Below are positions 1 to 7,607 of a stretch of DNA of 64,000 nucleotides, piece by piece. The DNA lies in assembly GCF_035610345.1 (NCBI RefSeq), contig NZ_CP141214.1:62001-126000 (forward strand), written 5' to 3'. This DNA is from Sinorhizobium meliloti. Lineage in GTDB: Bacteria; Pseudomonadota; Alphaproteobacteria; Rhizobiales; Rhizobiaceae. The notes beneath the pieces were generated by a model. That model had not been told where the DNA came from and made no database searches. It worked only from the letters and a program-made list of their open reading frames with translations. How positions within the stretch are numbered: position 1 is the first letter of the stretch; each line of letters starts with the position of its first letter. The translations under genes and the position numbers were made by a program.

Positions 1-2
1 TG

Positions 3-236
3 ATCGATCCCGCCGACGTCGTAATCGCCCACAATGCCCGCTTCGATCGTCCCTTTTGCGAGGCGTTCTCCAGCATGTCGGAGATCTATCAGTGGGAAGA
101 GGCCGTCCCACCCCTAAAAAGGCTGACGGCGTTGATCGATACAAGGGGTGATCCGGAGGGCATTGACGAGCATGCCACGGCAAGCAGTTTGCGCAGGCTC
201 GTTACCGCGATGGCGGTGCAGTCTCGAAAGGTGTGA
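3..236 (+). pseudogene. DnaQ-like 3'-5' exonuclease fragment
   Basis: An open frame enters from the left edge and stops at 234-236. Its first residues carry the Exo II signature of DnaQ-family 3'-5' exonucleases (VVIAHNARFDRPFCE, with the HN..FD core). In intact relatives this is followed by well over 100 residues including the Exo III HxAxxD motif. Here only about 60 unrelated residues follow, and the nearest candidate (EHATASSL) lacks the aspartate. I read it as the truncated remains of an exonuclease gene whose 3' half has been replaced; the N-terminal Exo I region lies outside the window. It is unlikely to be active. It is on the same strand as the SyrB-like genes that follow. Confidence 0.45.
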
Positions 237-290
237 GGAAGGGACAGCGGCAGCAGGATCACCGTCCGGCGTGCTCAAGGTTGGATCACT

Positions 291-860
291 ATGAAATCAC
301 CATGGAAATTCATTGCCCAACTGACGTCGCGTCGAGCGTCGGCGAAAGCGCAGGACAGTTCGACTGGCAATGACACCGATCCCAAGGCCCTCGAGAGCGA
401 AGTGGAGCATGCGTCCGCACTTCTACCCAGTTCGAAGCTAGTTGATCAAGAGTCGAGTGCATCCGATAAGGCGAAAGGTGGTGACAGTGTTGCGCAGGTA
501 ATAAGACCACCGGTCGATGATGCACAAGCTCACGCACCGGCGCGTCGTGAACCTGACAACACGGTCGGCGAACAGCCTTCGTTGGTACGAAAAAACGCGG
601 CAAGCACAAAGTCGCAAACGAAAGCACGGATTAAACGACGAGAACGTGGGGAGAAAGACAACGCGCAGGTGGCTGCACAGACCCCTGTCACCGCAACGGA
701 TCATTCAAGCGTGCAACTCCCGTCTTCGCGGGATCTGTTCTTTGATGAAGTGGCAACACTCGATGCAGAAATTAAAATGCTGAGGAACCAGCTCGTTCAA
801 AAGCTTCGTCTGCAGAACGTTCAGCTCAAGAAGATGCTCGAGCGCTTCGATGTTTCGTGA
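291..860 (+). CDS. SyrB-like zipper protein, HTH-less paralog 1
   Basis: A 189-residue protein. The first ~40 residues (MKSPWKF..., DTDPKALESEVE) resemble those of the protein at 1781-2383. The middle is low-complexity, Ser/Thr/Asp/Gln-rich and probably disordered, with a basic patch (KARIKRRERGEK) near residues 110-121. The last ~40 residues form a leucine-rich coiled coil beginning VATLDAEIKMLRNQL and ending LKKMLERFDVS. That tail aligns without gaps to the C-terminus of the SyrB-like protein next door, but the helix-turn-helix present in SyrB is missing. No catalytic motif is visible. Function unknown; heterodimerisation with SyrB through the shared coiled coil is an inference. No strong ribosome-binding site was seen, so the start is moderately certain. 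Confidence 0.6.
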   Translation: MKSPWKFIAQLTSRRASAKAQDSSTGNDTDPKALESEVEHASALLPSSKLVDQESSASDKAKGGDSVAQVIRPPVDDAQAHAPARREPDNTVGEQPSLVRKNAASTKSQTKARIKRRERGEKDNAQVAAQTPVTATDHSSVQLPSSRDLFFDEVATLDAEIKMLRNQLVQKLRLQNVQLKKMLERFDVS

Positions 861-1042
861 GCGTAGCGACGCTCCGAGTCACGTCATTGAGACGACAGCT
901 CGTAGCCTTTACTCCCCGTTGATCGGCACATTGCAGGCATAAGCCTAATATCAACCATCCGTAAAGCAGAACTCTTTTGCTTGAGTTGACTCTGCGGTGC
1001 TCTCGGCAGAAAACAGGCAATGACCACAGGAGGAAATTGTTG

Positions 1043-1513
1043 ATGGCTGACGAAAGTAACACGGGACCGATTGCTGCAACTGAAGCGGCGAACGCAGAAG
1101 TGAAAGCACCGACGACCAAGAAGCAGAGGTCGGTACGGCGTCCAAAGACGGCTGCCGAACCAGTGCAAGCTTCATCAAAGGCGTTGGCCGCGAAACCCAG
1201 GAGGTATAGCGAACAGGAGAAGAGCGAGAAGCTCAAGCTGATTGAGACGCAAGTCCAAAGCAACAGTACCCTCAAAGACGCTATCAAGAGCGCCGGCATA
1301 TCGGAGCAAACCTACTATCATTGGAAAGGCGCTGCGAAGACCGTCAAGCAAAACGACACTAAGGGTATTAAAGGCCCCAGGCCCGTGCCGGCCGGCGATG
1401 AGTTGGCAGACCTTGTCCAACTCGAAGAGGAGAACCAAAGGCTCCGCAAGCTACTGGCGGAGAAGCTGCGGGCGGAAAACGCCGAACTGCGCAAAAGACT
1501 TGAGCTGGATTGA
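1043..1513 (+). CDS. syrB: SyrB-like transcriptional regulator
   Basis: A 156-residue protein that I recognise as close to Sinorhizobium SyrB, a regulator associated with the SyrM/nod and exopolysaccharide circuit. Order: a Lys/Arg/Ala-rich disordered N-terminus with basic patch KKQRSVRRPK (residues ~26-35); a helix-turn-helix around residues 53-96 (RRYSEQEK... GISEQTYYHWK); a linker; and a C-terminal zipper (LEEENQRLRKLLAEKL... LRKRLELD). The ATG at 1043 is preceded by AGGAGG at good spacing, which excludes an upstream in-frame ATG at 977. HTH plus 'LEEENxRLxKLLAE' is the layout of IS3-type OrfA transposase subunits, so SyrB is plausibly a domesticated OrfA. It is flanked on both sides by paralogs that keep only the zipper. 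Confidence 0.75.
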   Translation: MADESNTGPIAATEAANAEVKAPTTKKQRSVRRPKTAAEPVQASSKALAAKPRRYSEQEKSEKLKLIETQVQSNSTLKDAIKSAGISEQTYYHWKGAAKTVKQNDTKGIKGPRPVPAGDELADLVQLEEENQRLRKLLAEKLRAENAELRKRLELD

Positions 1514-1780
1514 CTTAAAATTGCAGGCGTTGGTTCTTCAGCGGCCATCCGGCCCCGCGGTACGCCGGCAGTAATTTCTCGATAGACCGGGCATAGCCGC
1601 GAATAGGCCCCTAGGACGGCTAGCGGCACGCACGTAAGCTGCGAAGTTGGCGACGCGAAGGACGCGGCGCCGCTTCGGGTGCCGGGCAGTTGAAGTGTGC
1701 CGGGAAGAGCTGTATTTGTCCGCCAACAGTAGCGCCGATCGGCGTTGTTCTTTTTACGGACTCAGGGATCGAGAGAGTAT

Positions 1781-2383
1781 ATGAAAACGCCACAGCGGAG
1801 TTTCGTTGTCGAGTTCAAGTCGGGGCGGCGACAGTCAAAAACTCGGACGAATTCCATCTGGGGGGACACTGACCTTAAGGCAGTGGCCCGCGAAGTAGAA
1901 GACAAGGTCCCGCATCTTTTCAAGTCAGATGAAGCACCGGGGCCTCTTGAAGCAGATGACGCGGCTCCAACTGCTCCCGTGACTGCGAATTTCGCGAACG
2001 AACCCGCAGGCGATGACATTTCTGACCAAGCAGCGCCAGCGTCGGCCGACGGTACGGAAATTGAAATCGCGAAGCAGCATGAGTCCGATTGCCCGGCTAC
2101 CGAAGCTGTTGCGCAAGTGCAGGACAGTCAGCAGACATCGCAGCCGACAACAACATCAAAACGCACACCTCGAAAGCGCGTCGGCCGGCGCCCTACCCAC
2201 GCGACTACGCATAGCTCAATGGCCGCACTCGAGGATCCCAGGACTGCCGCGGATCCGATCTCGTTCGACGAAGTGGCCGCCCTTGATGCTGAAAACAAGC
2301 GGCTTAAGCGGCTGTTGGCCGAACAACTTCAGAGACAAAACCTGCAGCTCAAGAAGATGCTTGAGCGGTTCGAAGTCACCTGA
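1781..2383 (+). CDS. SyrB-like zipper protein, HTH-less paralog 2
   Basis: A 200-residue protein with the same plan as the product of 291-860: a similar N-terminus (MKTPQRSF..., DTDLKAVAREVEDK), a long acidic, Ala/Thr/Gln-rich disordered middle, a basic stretch (KRTPRKRVGRRPTH, residues ~139-152) that faintly resembles an AT-hook, and a C-terminal coiled coil (LDAENKRLKRLLAEQL... LKKMLERFEVT). The zipper matches SyrB residue for residue at the Leu and Asn core positions, but no helix-turn-helix is present. I chose the ATG at 1781 because its N-terminus matches the first paralog; an upstream in-frame ATG at 1745 gives an extension the paralog lacks. The 267 bp before it show no gene. Function unknown. 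Confidence 0.6.
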   Translation: MKTPQRSFVVEFKSGRRQSKTRTNSIWGDTDLKAVAREVEDKVPHLFKSDEAPGPLEADDAAPTAPVTANFANEPAGDDISDQAAPASADGTEIEIAKQHESDCPATEAVAQVQDSQQTSQPTTTSKRTPRKRVGRRPTHATTHSSMAALEDPRTAADPISFDEVAALDAENKRLKRLLAEQLQRQNLQLKKMLERFEVT

Positions 2384-2529
2384 AGACACCATGACATGGT
2401 TGCGAAGGGTTGGGGGCGTAGATGCCGGTAGCTCCGGCTCAAGCTTAGCAAAACCAGGCGTTGGTGAGCGGCGCCACACAGGCTATTTCAACTGGAGCTT
2501 CTAGGATGTAGTCCGGAAGGCCGGGTCTG

Positions 2530-3381
2530 TCATGCCGCTGCCTCCCATCCGTCCCGGATGTGACGGTATCCATCCCGGTAGACCTCTTCGGGGGTCTCGG
2601 AGAAATCGCGCCAGACCTTCGTTGCGGCCGCGAGGTCTTTCAATGCGCGGCCGAAGGCCTCGATTGTCAGCCAGCCGTCATAGCCGCTCGCACGGATTTC
2701 CTTGAAGGTCTCCGGCCATGGAATGTTGCCACGGCCCGGCACCCCGCGGTCGTTCTCCGAGATGTGGACATGAACAATGCGGTGCGCATTGCGGGTGAAG
2801 GCCCCTACGGGGTCGGCTTCTTCGATATTGCTGTGGAAGGTGTCGTACATGGCGCGAATATTCGGATGCTCGATCGCGTCAATATGGGCAGCAAGGTCGT
2901 CCATTGTGTTGACGAGATAACACTCGAAGCGGTTCAGCGCCTCAAGTGCAACGGTGACACCGCGCTGAGCGGCATGATCGCCGATCGCGCGCTGCGAGGA
3001 AATGGACCGCCTCAGTTCTGCGGCGGTGGGCCCGGTACCGGAGAACTGGCCGAGCGTAGAATGCAGTGGACCGCTTAACGTGTGCGCGCCCAGGGCGGCC
3101 GCGCAGTCGATAGCCCATTGCATGTAAGCAATGCCGCGCTTGCGTGTCGCATTGTCAGGCGAAATCAGGTTCATGGAAGGGTCGCTCATGGCAGACACTG
3201 CGGTGCGCTCCAGACCTATGCGATCGAGCAATGCGCCGAGGCGGCGGTACTCGTCCGGAGCGCCCTCGAAGATCGGTATCTCTACCCCGTCGAAGCCGGT
3301 CGCCCTGATGTCCCGGAGTAGCTTTTCATGTTTCCGGCCGACGCTCGTCGTCCACAGAAACATGCACATACCGATCTTCAT
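2530..3381 (-). CDS. Sugar phosphate isomerase/epimerase, D-tagatose 3-epimerase-like
   Basis: A 283-residue (beta/alpha)8 xylose-isomerase-like TIM barrel, cytosolic. Ligands expected for the ketose 3-epimerase family are present: Glu in VALEALNRFE, Asp in MYDTFHSNIEEAD, His in HVHISENDRG and Glu in LTIEAFG. The family epimerises ketoses such as tagatose and psicose or isomerises related acids through a metal-bound enediol; the exact sugar is unknown. The start at 3381 follows a clear GGGAGGA ribosome-binding site, and an upstream extension is unlikely. It is divergent from a second TIM-barrel enzyme of the same superfamily at 3693, and the intergenic region carries a GntR/FadR-type palindrome, so it is probably controlled by the GntR regulator at 5808. 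Confidence 0.8.
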   Translation of the reverse strand: MKIGMCMFLWTTSVGRKHEKLLRDIRATGFDGVEIPIFEGAPDEYRRLGALLDRIGLERTAVSAMSDPSMNLISPDNATRKRGIAYMQWAIDCAAALGAHTLSGPLHSTLGQFSGTGPTAAELRRSISSQRAIGDHAAQRGVTVALEALNRFECYLVNTMDDLAAHIDAIEHPNIRAMYDTFHSNIEEADPVGAFTRNAHRIVHVHISENDRGVPGRGNIPWPETFKEIRASGYDGWLTIEAFGRALKDLAAATKVWRDFSETPEEVYRDGYRHIRDGWEAAA

Positions 3382-3438
3382 GGTTCCATCCTCCCGTTTC
3401 TCACTGCCGCGGCAACGCCTCCCACGCCGATCGCAATC

Positions 3439-3449
3439 TGGTAATACCA
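3439..3449. promoter_or_regulatory. GntR/FadR-type operator
   Basis: TGGTAATACCA is a perfect palindrome around its central base and fits the FadR-subfamily operator consensus TNGTNNNACNA. It lies 58 bp upstream of the epimerase start at 3381 and in the 311-bp gap separating it from the rightward operon at 3693. A near-identical site is found at 13458. The most likely ligand is the GntR protein at 5808-6500. A weaker look-alike, TGGCCAAACCA, lies at 3602-3612 in front of the rightward operon. Confidence 0.6.
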
Positions 3450-3692
3450 AATGCGGCGATCTGGTCAAGTTAGCGACGTCAATGATTTAGGACAGAAGCG
3501 CCGCGAACGGGGTAAACGTGTAAAAACGCCCAGAAATGCAAGGCTTCGTAAGCGGCTTGCCGGCAGAGGTATTTTGGGATAGACCTTCTATGAAGCAGAA
3601 TTGGCCAAACCAGAATGGGTTCGGTCGGAGTGGAGGAGATGCCCCGGCACTCTCGAGTGCCGCGGCAGTAACGATGGTTTGGGAGGACGTTT

Positions 3693-4580
3693 ATGCACCT
3701 TTCGACGCACAACTGGATGCGGGCGGAGCCTCTCGCCGTCACGCTGAAACGCATCAAGAAGTACGGCTACGAGAGCATCGAGATTTCAGGCGAGCCGGCC
3801 CAGTATGACATCAAGGACACGCGCGCACTGCTCAAAGAACACGGCATTCGCTGCTGGGGCGCGGTGACGCTAACGCTCGGCGAGCGCAACCTCGCAGCCA
3901 AGGATGAGGGCCAGCGAGCAAAGTCAGTGGATTACGTGAAGAGTGTTATAACGATGGTGAGTGAGCTCGAAGGCGAGATCGTCACCCTTGTACCTGCGAC
4001 CGTCGGCAAGGTTGTTCCGGATGGCACCGAGGAGGAAGAATGGCAGTGGGTCGTGGAGGCGACGAAGGAGTGCTTCGCTCACGCGCGGGGAAAGGGCATC
4101 CGGCTGGCGATTGAACCGCTCAACCGGTTCGAGACTTATCTCTTCAACCGCGCTGCCCAAGCGCTCGCGCTAGCCGACGCAGTTGATCCCGATTGCGGCG
4201 TTTGCCTCGATGCTTTTCACCTCAACATCGAGGAGGAGGACATATACGACGCGATCAGGCTTGCCGGAAACCGGCTTTTCGATTTCCATGTGGCGGACAA
4301 CAACCGCTTTGCGGCGGGCCTCGGCCATCTCGACTGGCCGAAGATCGTCGCCACTTTGAAAGAGATCGGATACGACGGCGCGCTCACCAATGAGTTCGTG
4401 GCTCCGGTAGACCGCACGCCAGCGGCGAAATACCGCGATATGGTCGAGCGCAATCCGGTCGATATCCCGCCGGAGCAGCTCAAATTCATCCAAGACCACG
4501 GATCGAGCTTGCTGACCGAGAAGTTCTACGATGACCAGATGCGGATCACCGCAGAGACCATCCTGCCGCTGATCAAGTGA
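3693..4580 (+). CDS. Sugar phosphate isomerase/epimerase (TIM barrel)
   Basis: A 295-residue AP-endonuclease-2-like TIM barrel, second member of the superfamily in this island and only distantly similar to the one at 2530-3381. Metal and catalytic positions are visible: Glu in LAIEPLNRFETYLFN, Asp in VCLDAFHLNIEEED, His in FHVADNNRF and Glu in LTNEF. This pattern matches ketose 3-epimerases and related isomerases. The start is supported by GGGAGGA upstream of the ATG. It opens a rightward operon with the enolase-superfamily enzyme (4636), the GntR regulator (5808) and the hydroxyacid dehydrogenase (6526), all with short gaps. The role is inferred as interconversion of a sugar or sugar acid; the substrate is not determined. 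Confidence 0.78.
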   Translation: MHLSTHNWMRAEPLAVTLKRIKKYGYESIEISGEPAQYDIKDTRALLKEHGIRCWGAVTLTLGERNLAAKDEGQRAKSVDYVKSVITMVSELEGEIVTLVPATVGKVVPDGTEEEEWQWVVEATKECFAHARGKGIRLAIEPLNRFETYLFNRAAQALALADAVDPDCGVCLDAFHLNIEEEDIYDAIRLAGNRLFDFHVADNNRFAAGLGHLDWPKIVATLKEIGYDGALTNEFVAPVDRTPAAKYRDMVERNPVDIPPEQLKFIQDHGSSLLTEKFYDDQMRITAETILPLIK

Positions 4581-4635
4581 GGGACGGGTCCCGAGTATGC
4601 CCTGCGGCCGGCGTGCTGCGGGGTTGGGAGGCGAA

Positions 4636-5805
4636 ATGCGTATCAAGACTGTCCAAGCCTGGTGGGTTCGCATACCTATCGAAGCCAATCGGCAGCATCG
4701 CAGCGATTTTGGTCGCCTGACAACCTTCGACGCGGCGATCCTGCGCATAGAAACAGATGACGGGATCGTGGGGTGGGGCGAGGGCAAGAATGCTGCGGGC
4801 AGCGCGGGTACTTACGGCACCCTCGTTCACATGCTCAACTATGAAGTGGGTCCGAGGCTCGTCGGTCGCGACGCCGCCGATATCTCTGCCATCTGGGAGA
4901 TGCTCTACAATGGCGTGCGCCACGAAACGGCGGCGGTGTCAGGTCATGCTATGCCGGAGCTTTCACGCCGGGGCCTCTCGATTGCCGCGATCAGTGCCGT
5001 CGACATCGCATTGTGGGACATCCTTGGCAAATCGCTGGGCGTGCCGGTATGGAAGCTGCTCGGCGGGCGTAAAGCGGATCGGCTGCCTGCTTATGCTTCC
5101 GGCGGGTGGGAAAGTGCCGAAAAGATCGGCGCCCAACTGGAGTCCTACCTTGCCAGTGGCGGTTTCAAGGCGGTCAAGATGAGGGTCGGAGCGATGGACC
5201 GCGCACCGCATGTCTCGGCGGCCCGCGTGCGTGCTGCCCGCAAGGCGCTTGGCCCCTCGGTGGATATCATGGTCGATGCGCATGGCACCTATACGGTTGC
5301 CGACGCGAAACGTTTCATCCAGCTCGTCCGGGATTGCGATCTTGCCTGGTTCGAGGAGCCGGTGATCGCAGACGATAAGGCCGGCATGGCGGAAGTGCGC
5401 GCCGCTGGAAACGTGCCGATCGCAGCCGGCGAGAGCGAGGCCACTCGCTTCGCTTTCCGCGACCTTGCGGTGCTGCGATCAGCCGATATTTTCCAACCCG
5501 ATCCGGCGTTCTGCGGTGGCATTACGGAGGCCATGCGCATCGGCGCGATCGCCAGTGCCTTCAACCTCCGTCTTGCCCCGCATTTGTGGGCCGGTGCCCC
5601 GTGCTTCTTCTCTGGTCTGCACATCTGCGCGGCCTCCCCGGCAAGCTTCGTCATCGAATACTCGGTCGGCGCGAATCCGATGATCCACGACCTCGTCGAG
5701 GAGACTGTCGCCGTGAGAGACGGGATGCTAGAGATTCCCGATAAACCCGGCTTGGGATTTACGATAAAGGAGCGCGTCCTGGAGACTCATGCGCAAAGAC
5801 TGTAA
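4636..5805 (+). CDS. Mandelate racemase/muconate lactonizing enzyme family protein
   Basis: A 389-residue enolase-superfamily enzyme: N-terminal capping domain, then a TIM barrel. The barrel shows the KxR base motif (FKAVKMRVG), metal ligands in VDAHGTY (Asp), WFEEPV (Glu) and AAGESE (Glu), and the PHLWAG histidine typical of the mandelate racemase subgroup. Members abstract the alpha-proton of a carboxylate and act as racemases or acid-sugar dehydratases; the substrate here is unknown. The ATG at 4636 follows GGGAGGCGAA, better supported than an in-frame ATG at 4597. It sits 55 bp after the TIM-barrel isomerase and 2 bp before the GntR gene, so it is operonic. Sugar-acid dehydration followed by reduction fits the downstream 2-hydroxyacid dehydrogenase. 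Confidence 0.85.
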   Translation: MRIKTVQAWWVRIPIEANRQHRSDFGRLTTFDAAILRIETDDGIVGWGEGKNAAGSAGTYGTLVHMLNYEVGPRLVGRDAADISAIWEMLYNGVRHETAAVSGHAMPELSRRGLSIAAISAVDIALWDILGKSLGVPVWKLLGGRKADRLPAYASGGWESAEKIGAQLESYLASGGFKAVKMRVGAMDRAPHVSAARVRAARKALGPSVDIMVDAHGTYTVADAKRFIQLVRDCDLAWFEEPVIADDKAGMAEVRAAGNVPIAAGESEATRFAFRDLAVLRSADIFQPDPAFCGGITEAMRIGAIASAFNLRLAPHLWAGAPCFFSGLHICAASPASFVIEYSVGANPMIHDLVEETVAVRDGMLEIPDKPGLGFTIKERVLETHAQRL

Positions 5806-5807
5806 TC

Positions 5808-6500
5808 ATGAAAGAAAACAATCTGCTTTCGGACCTGGCGGCCCATCTATTTTCAACTTCGAGCGGCAGTGGACGAACACCCTCGGAGCGGGAGCTCGCC
5901 GAGCACTTCGCCGTCAGCCGGGGACAGCTCCGGGAGGCTCTGGCAATCCTGGAAGCCATGCGCATTGTGGAGCGTCGGCCAAAGTCGGGTATCTATCTGA
6001 CGACGACGGAGGCGAGTGTCGAAGCCATAGCACTCTTCGCGCGCGCTGGCGTGCCACTCGACCCGATCGTGATCTACGAGACGGTGGAACTCCGCAAGAT
6101 CCACGAAATCAAGGCTGCGGAGCTCGCCTGCGCGCGGGCGACGGAGGAGAACTACGAACGGCTGCGCGAAATTCTCGCCGCTTCCGAGGCGAAGATCGCT
6201 GCAGGCGAGGGCCTCGCGCGCGAAGACAGGGACTTTCATCTGGAGATCGTGCGGGCGACGAAGAACAGCGTGTTCCACCGGATCTGCAGCGTCTATTACA
6301 CGATGGGCGAACAGCGACTGCCTATCTACTTCGCTGATATCGCCCGCAGCCGCCGCTCGCATGAAGAACATATCCGTATCTACGAGGCGCTGCTCGCACG
6401 CGATGGCAATCTCGCCCAAGCTTTGATGAACGCGCATCTTCAGGGCGCGGAAAGCTACTGGAAGGGCCTCATCGGGGGCCTGCGACAGCCCGCGGAGTAG
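5808..6500 (+). CDS. GntR-family (FadR/FCD) transcriptional regulator
   Basis: A 230-residue regulator. The N-terminal winged helix (residues ~5-65; RTPSERELAEHF, SRGQLREALAILEAM) is of the GntR class. The C-terminal all-helical FCD domain has the usual metal/ligand residues: Asp and His in DRDFHLEIV, His in HEEHIRIYEALL and His in the final helix (NAHLQGAES). FadR-type regulators normally repress catabolic operons and are released by a pathway acid. It lies 2 bp after the enolase-superfamily gene and within the operon, which implies autoregulation. Two palindromes fitting the FadR-type operator, at 3439 and 13458, stand in front of the divergent epimerase and the ABC binding-protein gene and are its probable targets. 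Confidence 0.88.
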   Translation: MKENNLLSDLAAHLFSTSSGSGRTPSERELAEHFAVSRGQLREALAILEAMRIVERRPKSGIYLTTTEASVEAIALFARAGVPLDPIVIYETVELRKIHEIKAAELACARATEENYERLREILAASEAKIAAGEGLAREDRDFHLEIVRATKNSVFHRICSVYYTMGEQRLPIYFADIARSRRSHEEHIRIYEALLARDGNLAQALMNAHLQGAESYWKGLIGGLRQPAE

Positions 6501-6525
6501 TCCCCGGTCGGCAATGAGGAGGCCG

Positions 6526-7500
6526 ATGAGTTTCATTTTCTCGACCCACCGCCTGCACCCCGACGCCGAAGTTATGCTGAAGGCGGCGGGTGATCTTCGC
6601 GTCGCGTCCGCCCCCGATCCCGAGACGTTGCTTCGCGAAGGTGAGGGTGCGGAGATTGTCATCGTGCGCGCGCCGATACCGCCGGCCTTCTTCGAAAATG
6701 TACCGGCCCTGCGCGCCGTAGTCCGGCACGGTGCGGGGCTCGACATGATTCCCTATGACGCGGCCACGGCCGCCGGTGTGCTTATCGCCAACGTGCCGGC
6801 CGTTAACGCACCGACCGTTGGGGAGCACGTCTTCATGGTGACGCTTGCGCTGCTGCGCCAGTTCCGTCCTATGGACCGCGATCTCAGAAACATGGGTTGG
6901 AGTGCTGGGCGAGCCCACTGCGACCGAGCACTTGATCTCGCTGGCCGCATCATGGGCGTCATCGGCATGGGCAATGTGGGAAAGGCGGTCTTCCGGATCG
7001 CGAAGTACGGGTTCCAGCTGGAGGTCGTTGCGAACAGCCGCTCGCCGGAAAGCCTGCCGAACGGTGTCCGGTTTCTCTCAGTCGACGATCTGGTTTCGAC
7101 GGCTGATATCGTCGTTCTCTGTTGCCCGCTCACGCCCGAGACGACCGGGCTTTTAAGCCGCGAGCGAATTGCGCGCATGAAGCCGGGCGCGATCCTCGTC
7201 AACGTGTCGCGCGGTCCGGTCGTGGATGATGGTGCGTTGATCGAGGCGCTAGAGATGGGGCGTATCGGCGGCGCTGCCCTTGACGTGTTCTCTACACAGC
7301 CCCTCCCGTCCGAGCATCCCTACTTCCGGCAGGACAATGTGATCGTGACGCCTCATCTCGCCGGTATTACAGAGCAAAGCATGATGCGCATGGGAATAGG
7401 AGCTGCGGCCGAAGCGATCCGCGTCATGGAAGGGGGATTGCCCGTTAATCTCCGCAACGCTGAGGTTGTGGAACACTACAGGCGACGGTTCCCTGCATAG
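6526..7500 (+). CDS. D-isomer-specific 2-hydroxyacid dehydrogenase
   Basis: A 324-residue NAD(P)-dependent dehydrogenase with the two-domain formate/glycerate dehydrogenase fold. Visible motifs are the Rossmann glycines GVIGMGNVGKA (around residue 148), the substrate Arg in NVSRGPVVDDGAL and the catalytic His in VTPHLAG. The usual catalytic Glu of the 'DVFxxEP' segment is replaced by Gln (DVFSTQPLP), as at the equivalent place in formate dehydrogenases, so the mechanism may be modified. The ATG at 6526 is preceded by AGGAGG and is preferred over 6514. It closes the rightward operon, probably reducing a 2-keto acid made upstream or oxidising a 2-hydroxy acid. It converges on the ABC ATPase at 7608. 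Confidence 0.85.
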   Translation: MSFIFSTHRLHPDAEVMLKAAGDLRVASAPDPETLLREGEGAEIVIVRAPIPPAFFENVPALRAVVRHGAGLDMIPYDAATAAGVLIANVPAVNAPTVGEHVFMVTLALLRQFRPMDRDLRNMGWSAGRAHCDRALDLAGRIMGVIGMGNVGKAVFRIAKYGFQLEVVANSRSPESLPNGVRFLSVDDLVSTADIVVLCCPLTPETTGLLSRERIARMKPGAILVNVSRGPVVDDGALIEALEMGRIGGAALDVFSTQPLPSEHPYFRQDNVIVTPHLAGITEQSMMRMGIGAAAEAIRVMEGGLPVNLRNAEVVEHYRRRFPA

Positions 7501-7607
7501 GGCTTCGCCCAACCCGGATGGACGCGTCCTGATGGTCATGTGAATGACGCGCAAGCGGGCGGGAAGGCACGACCAGGATGGAATCGGTTTTTGTCGTTAA
7601 TGACGCC

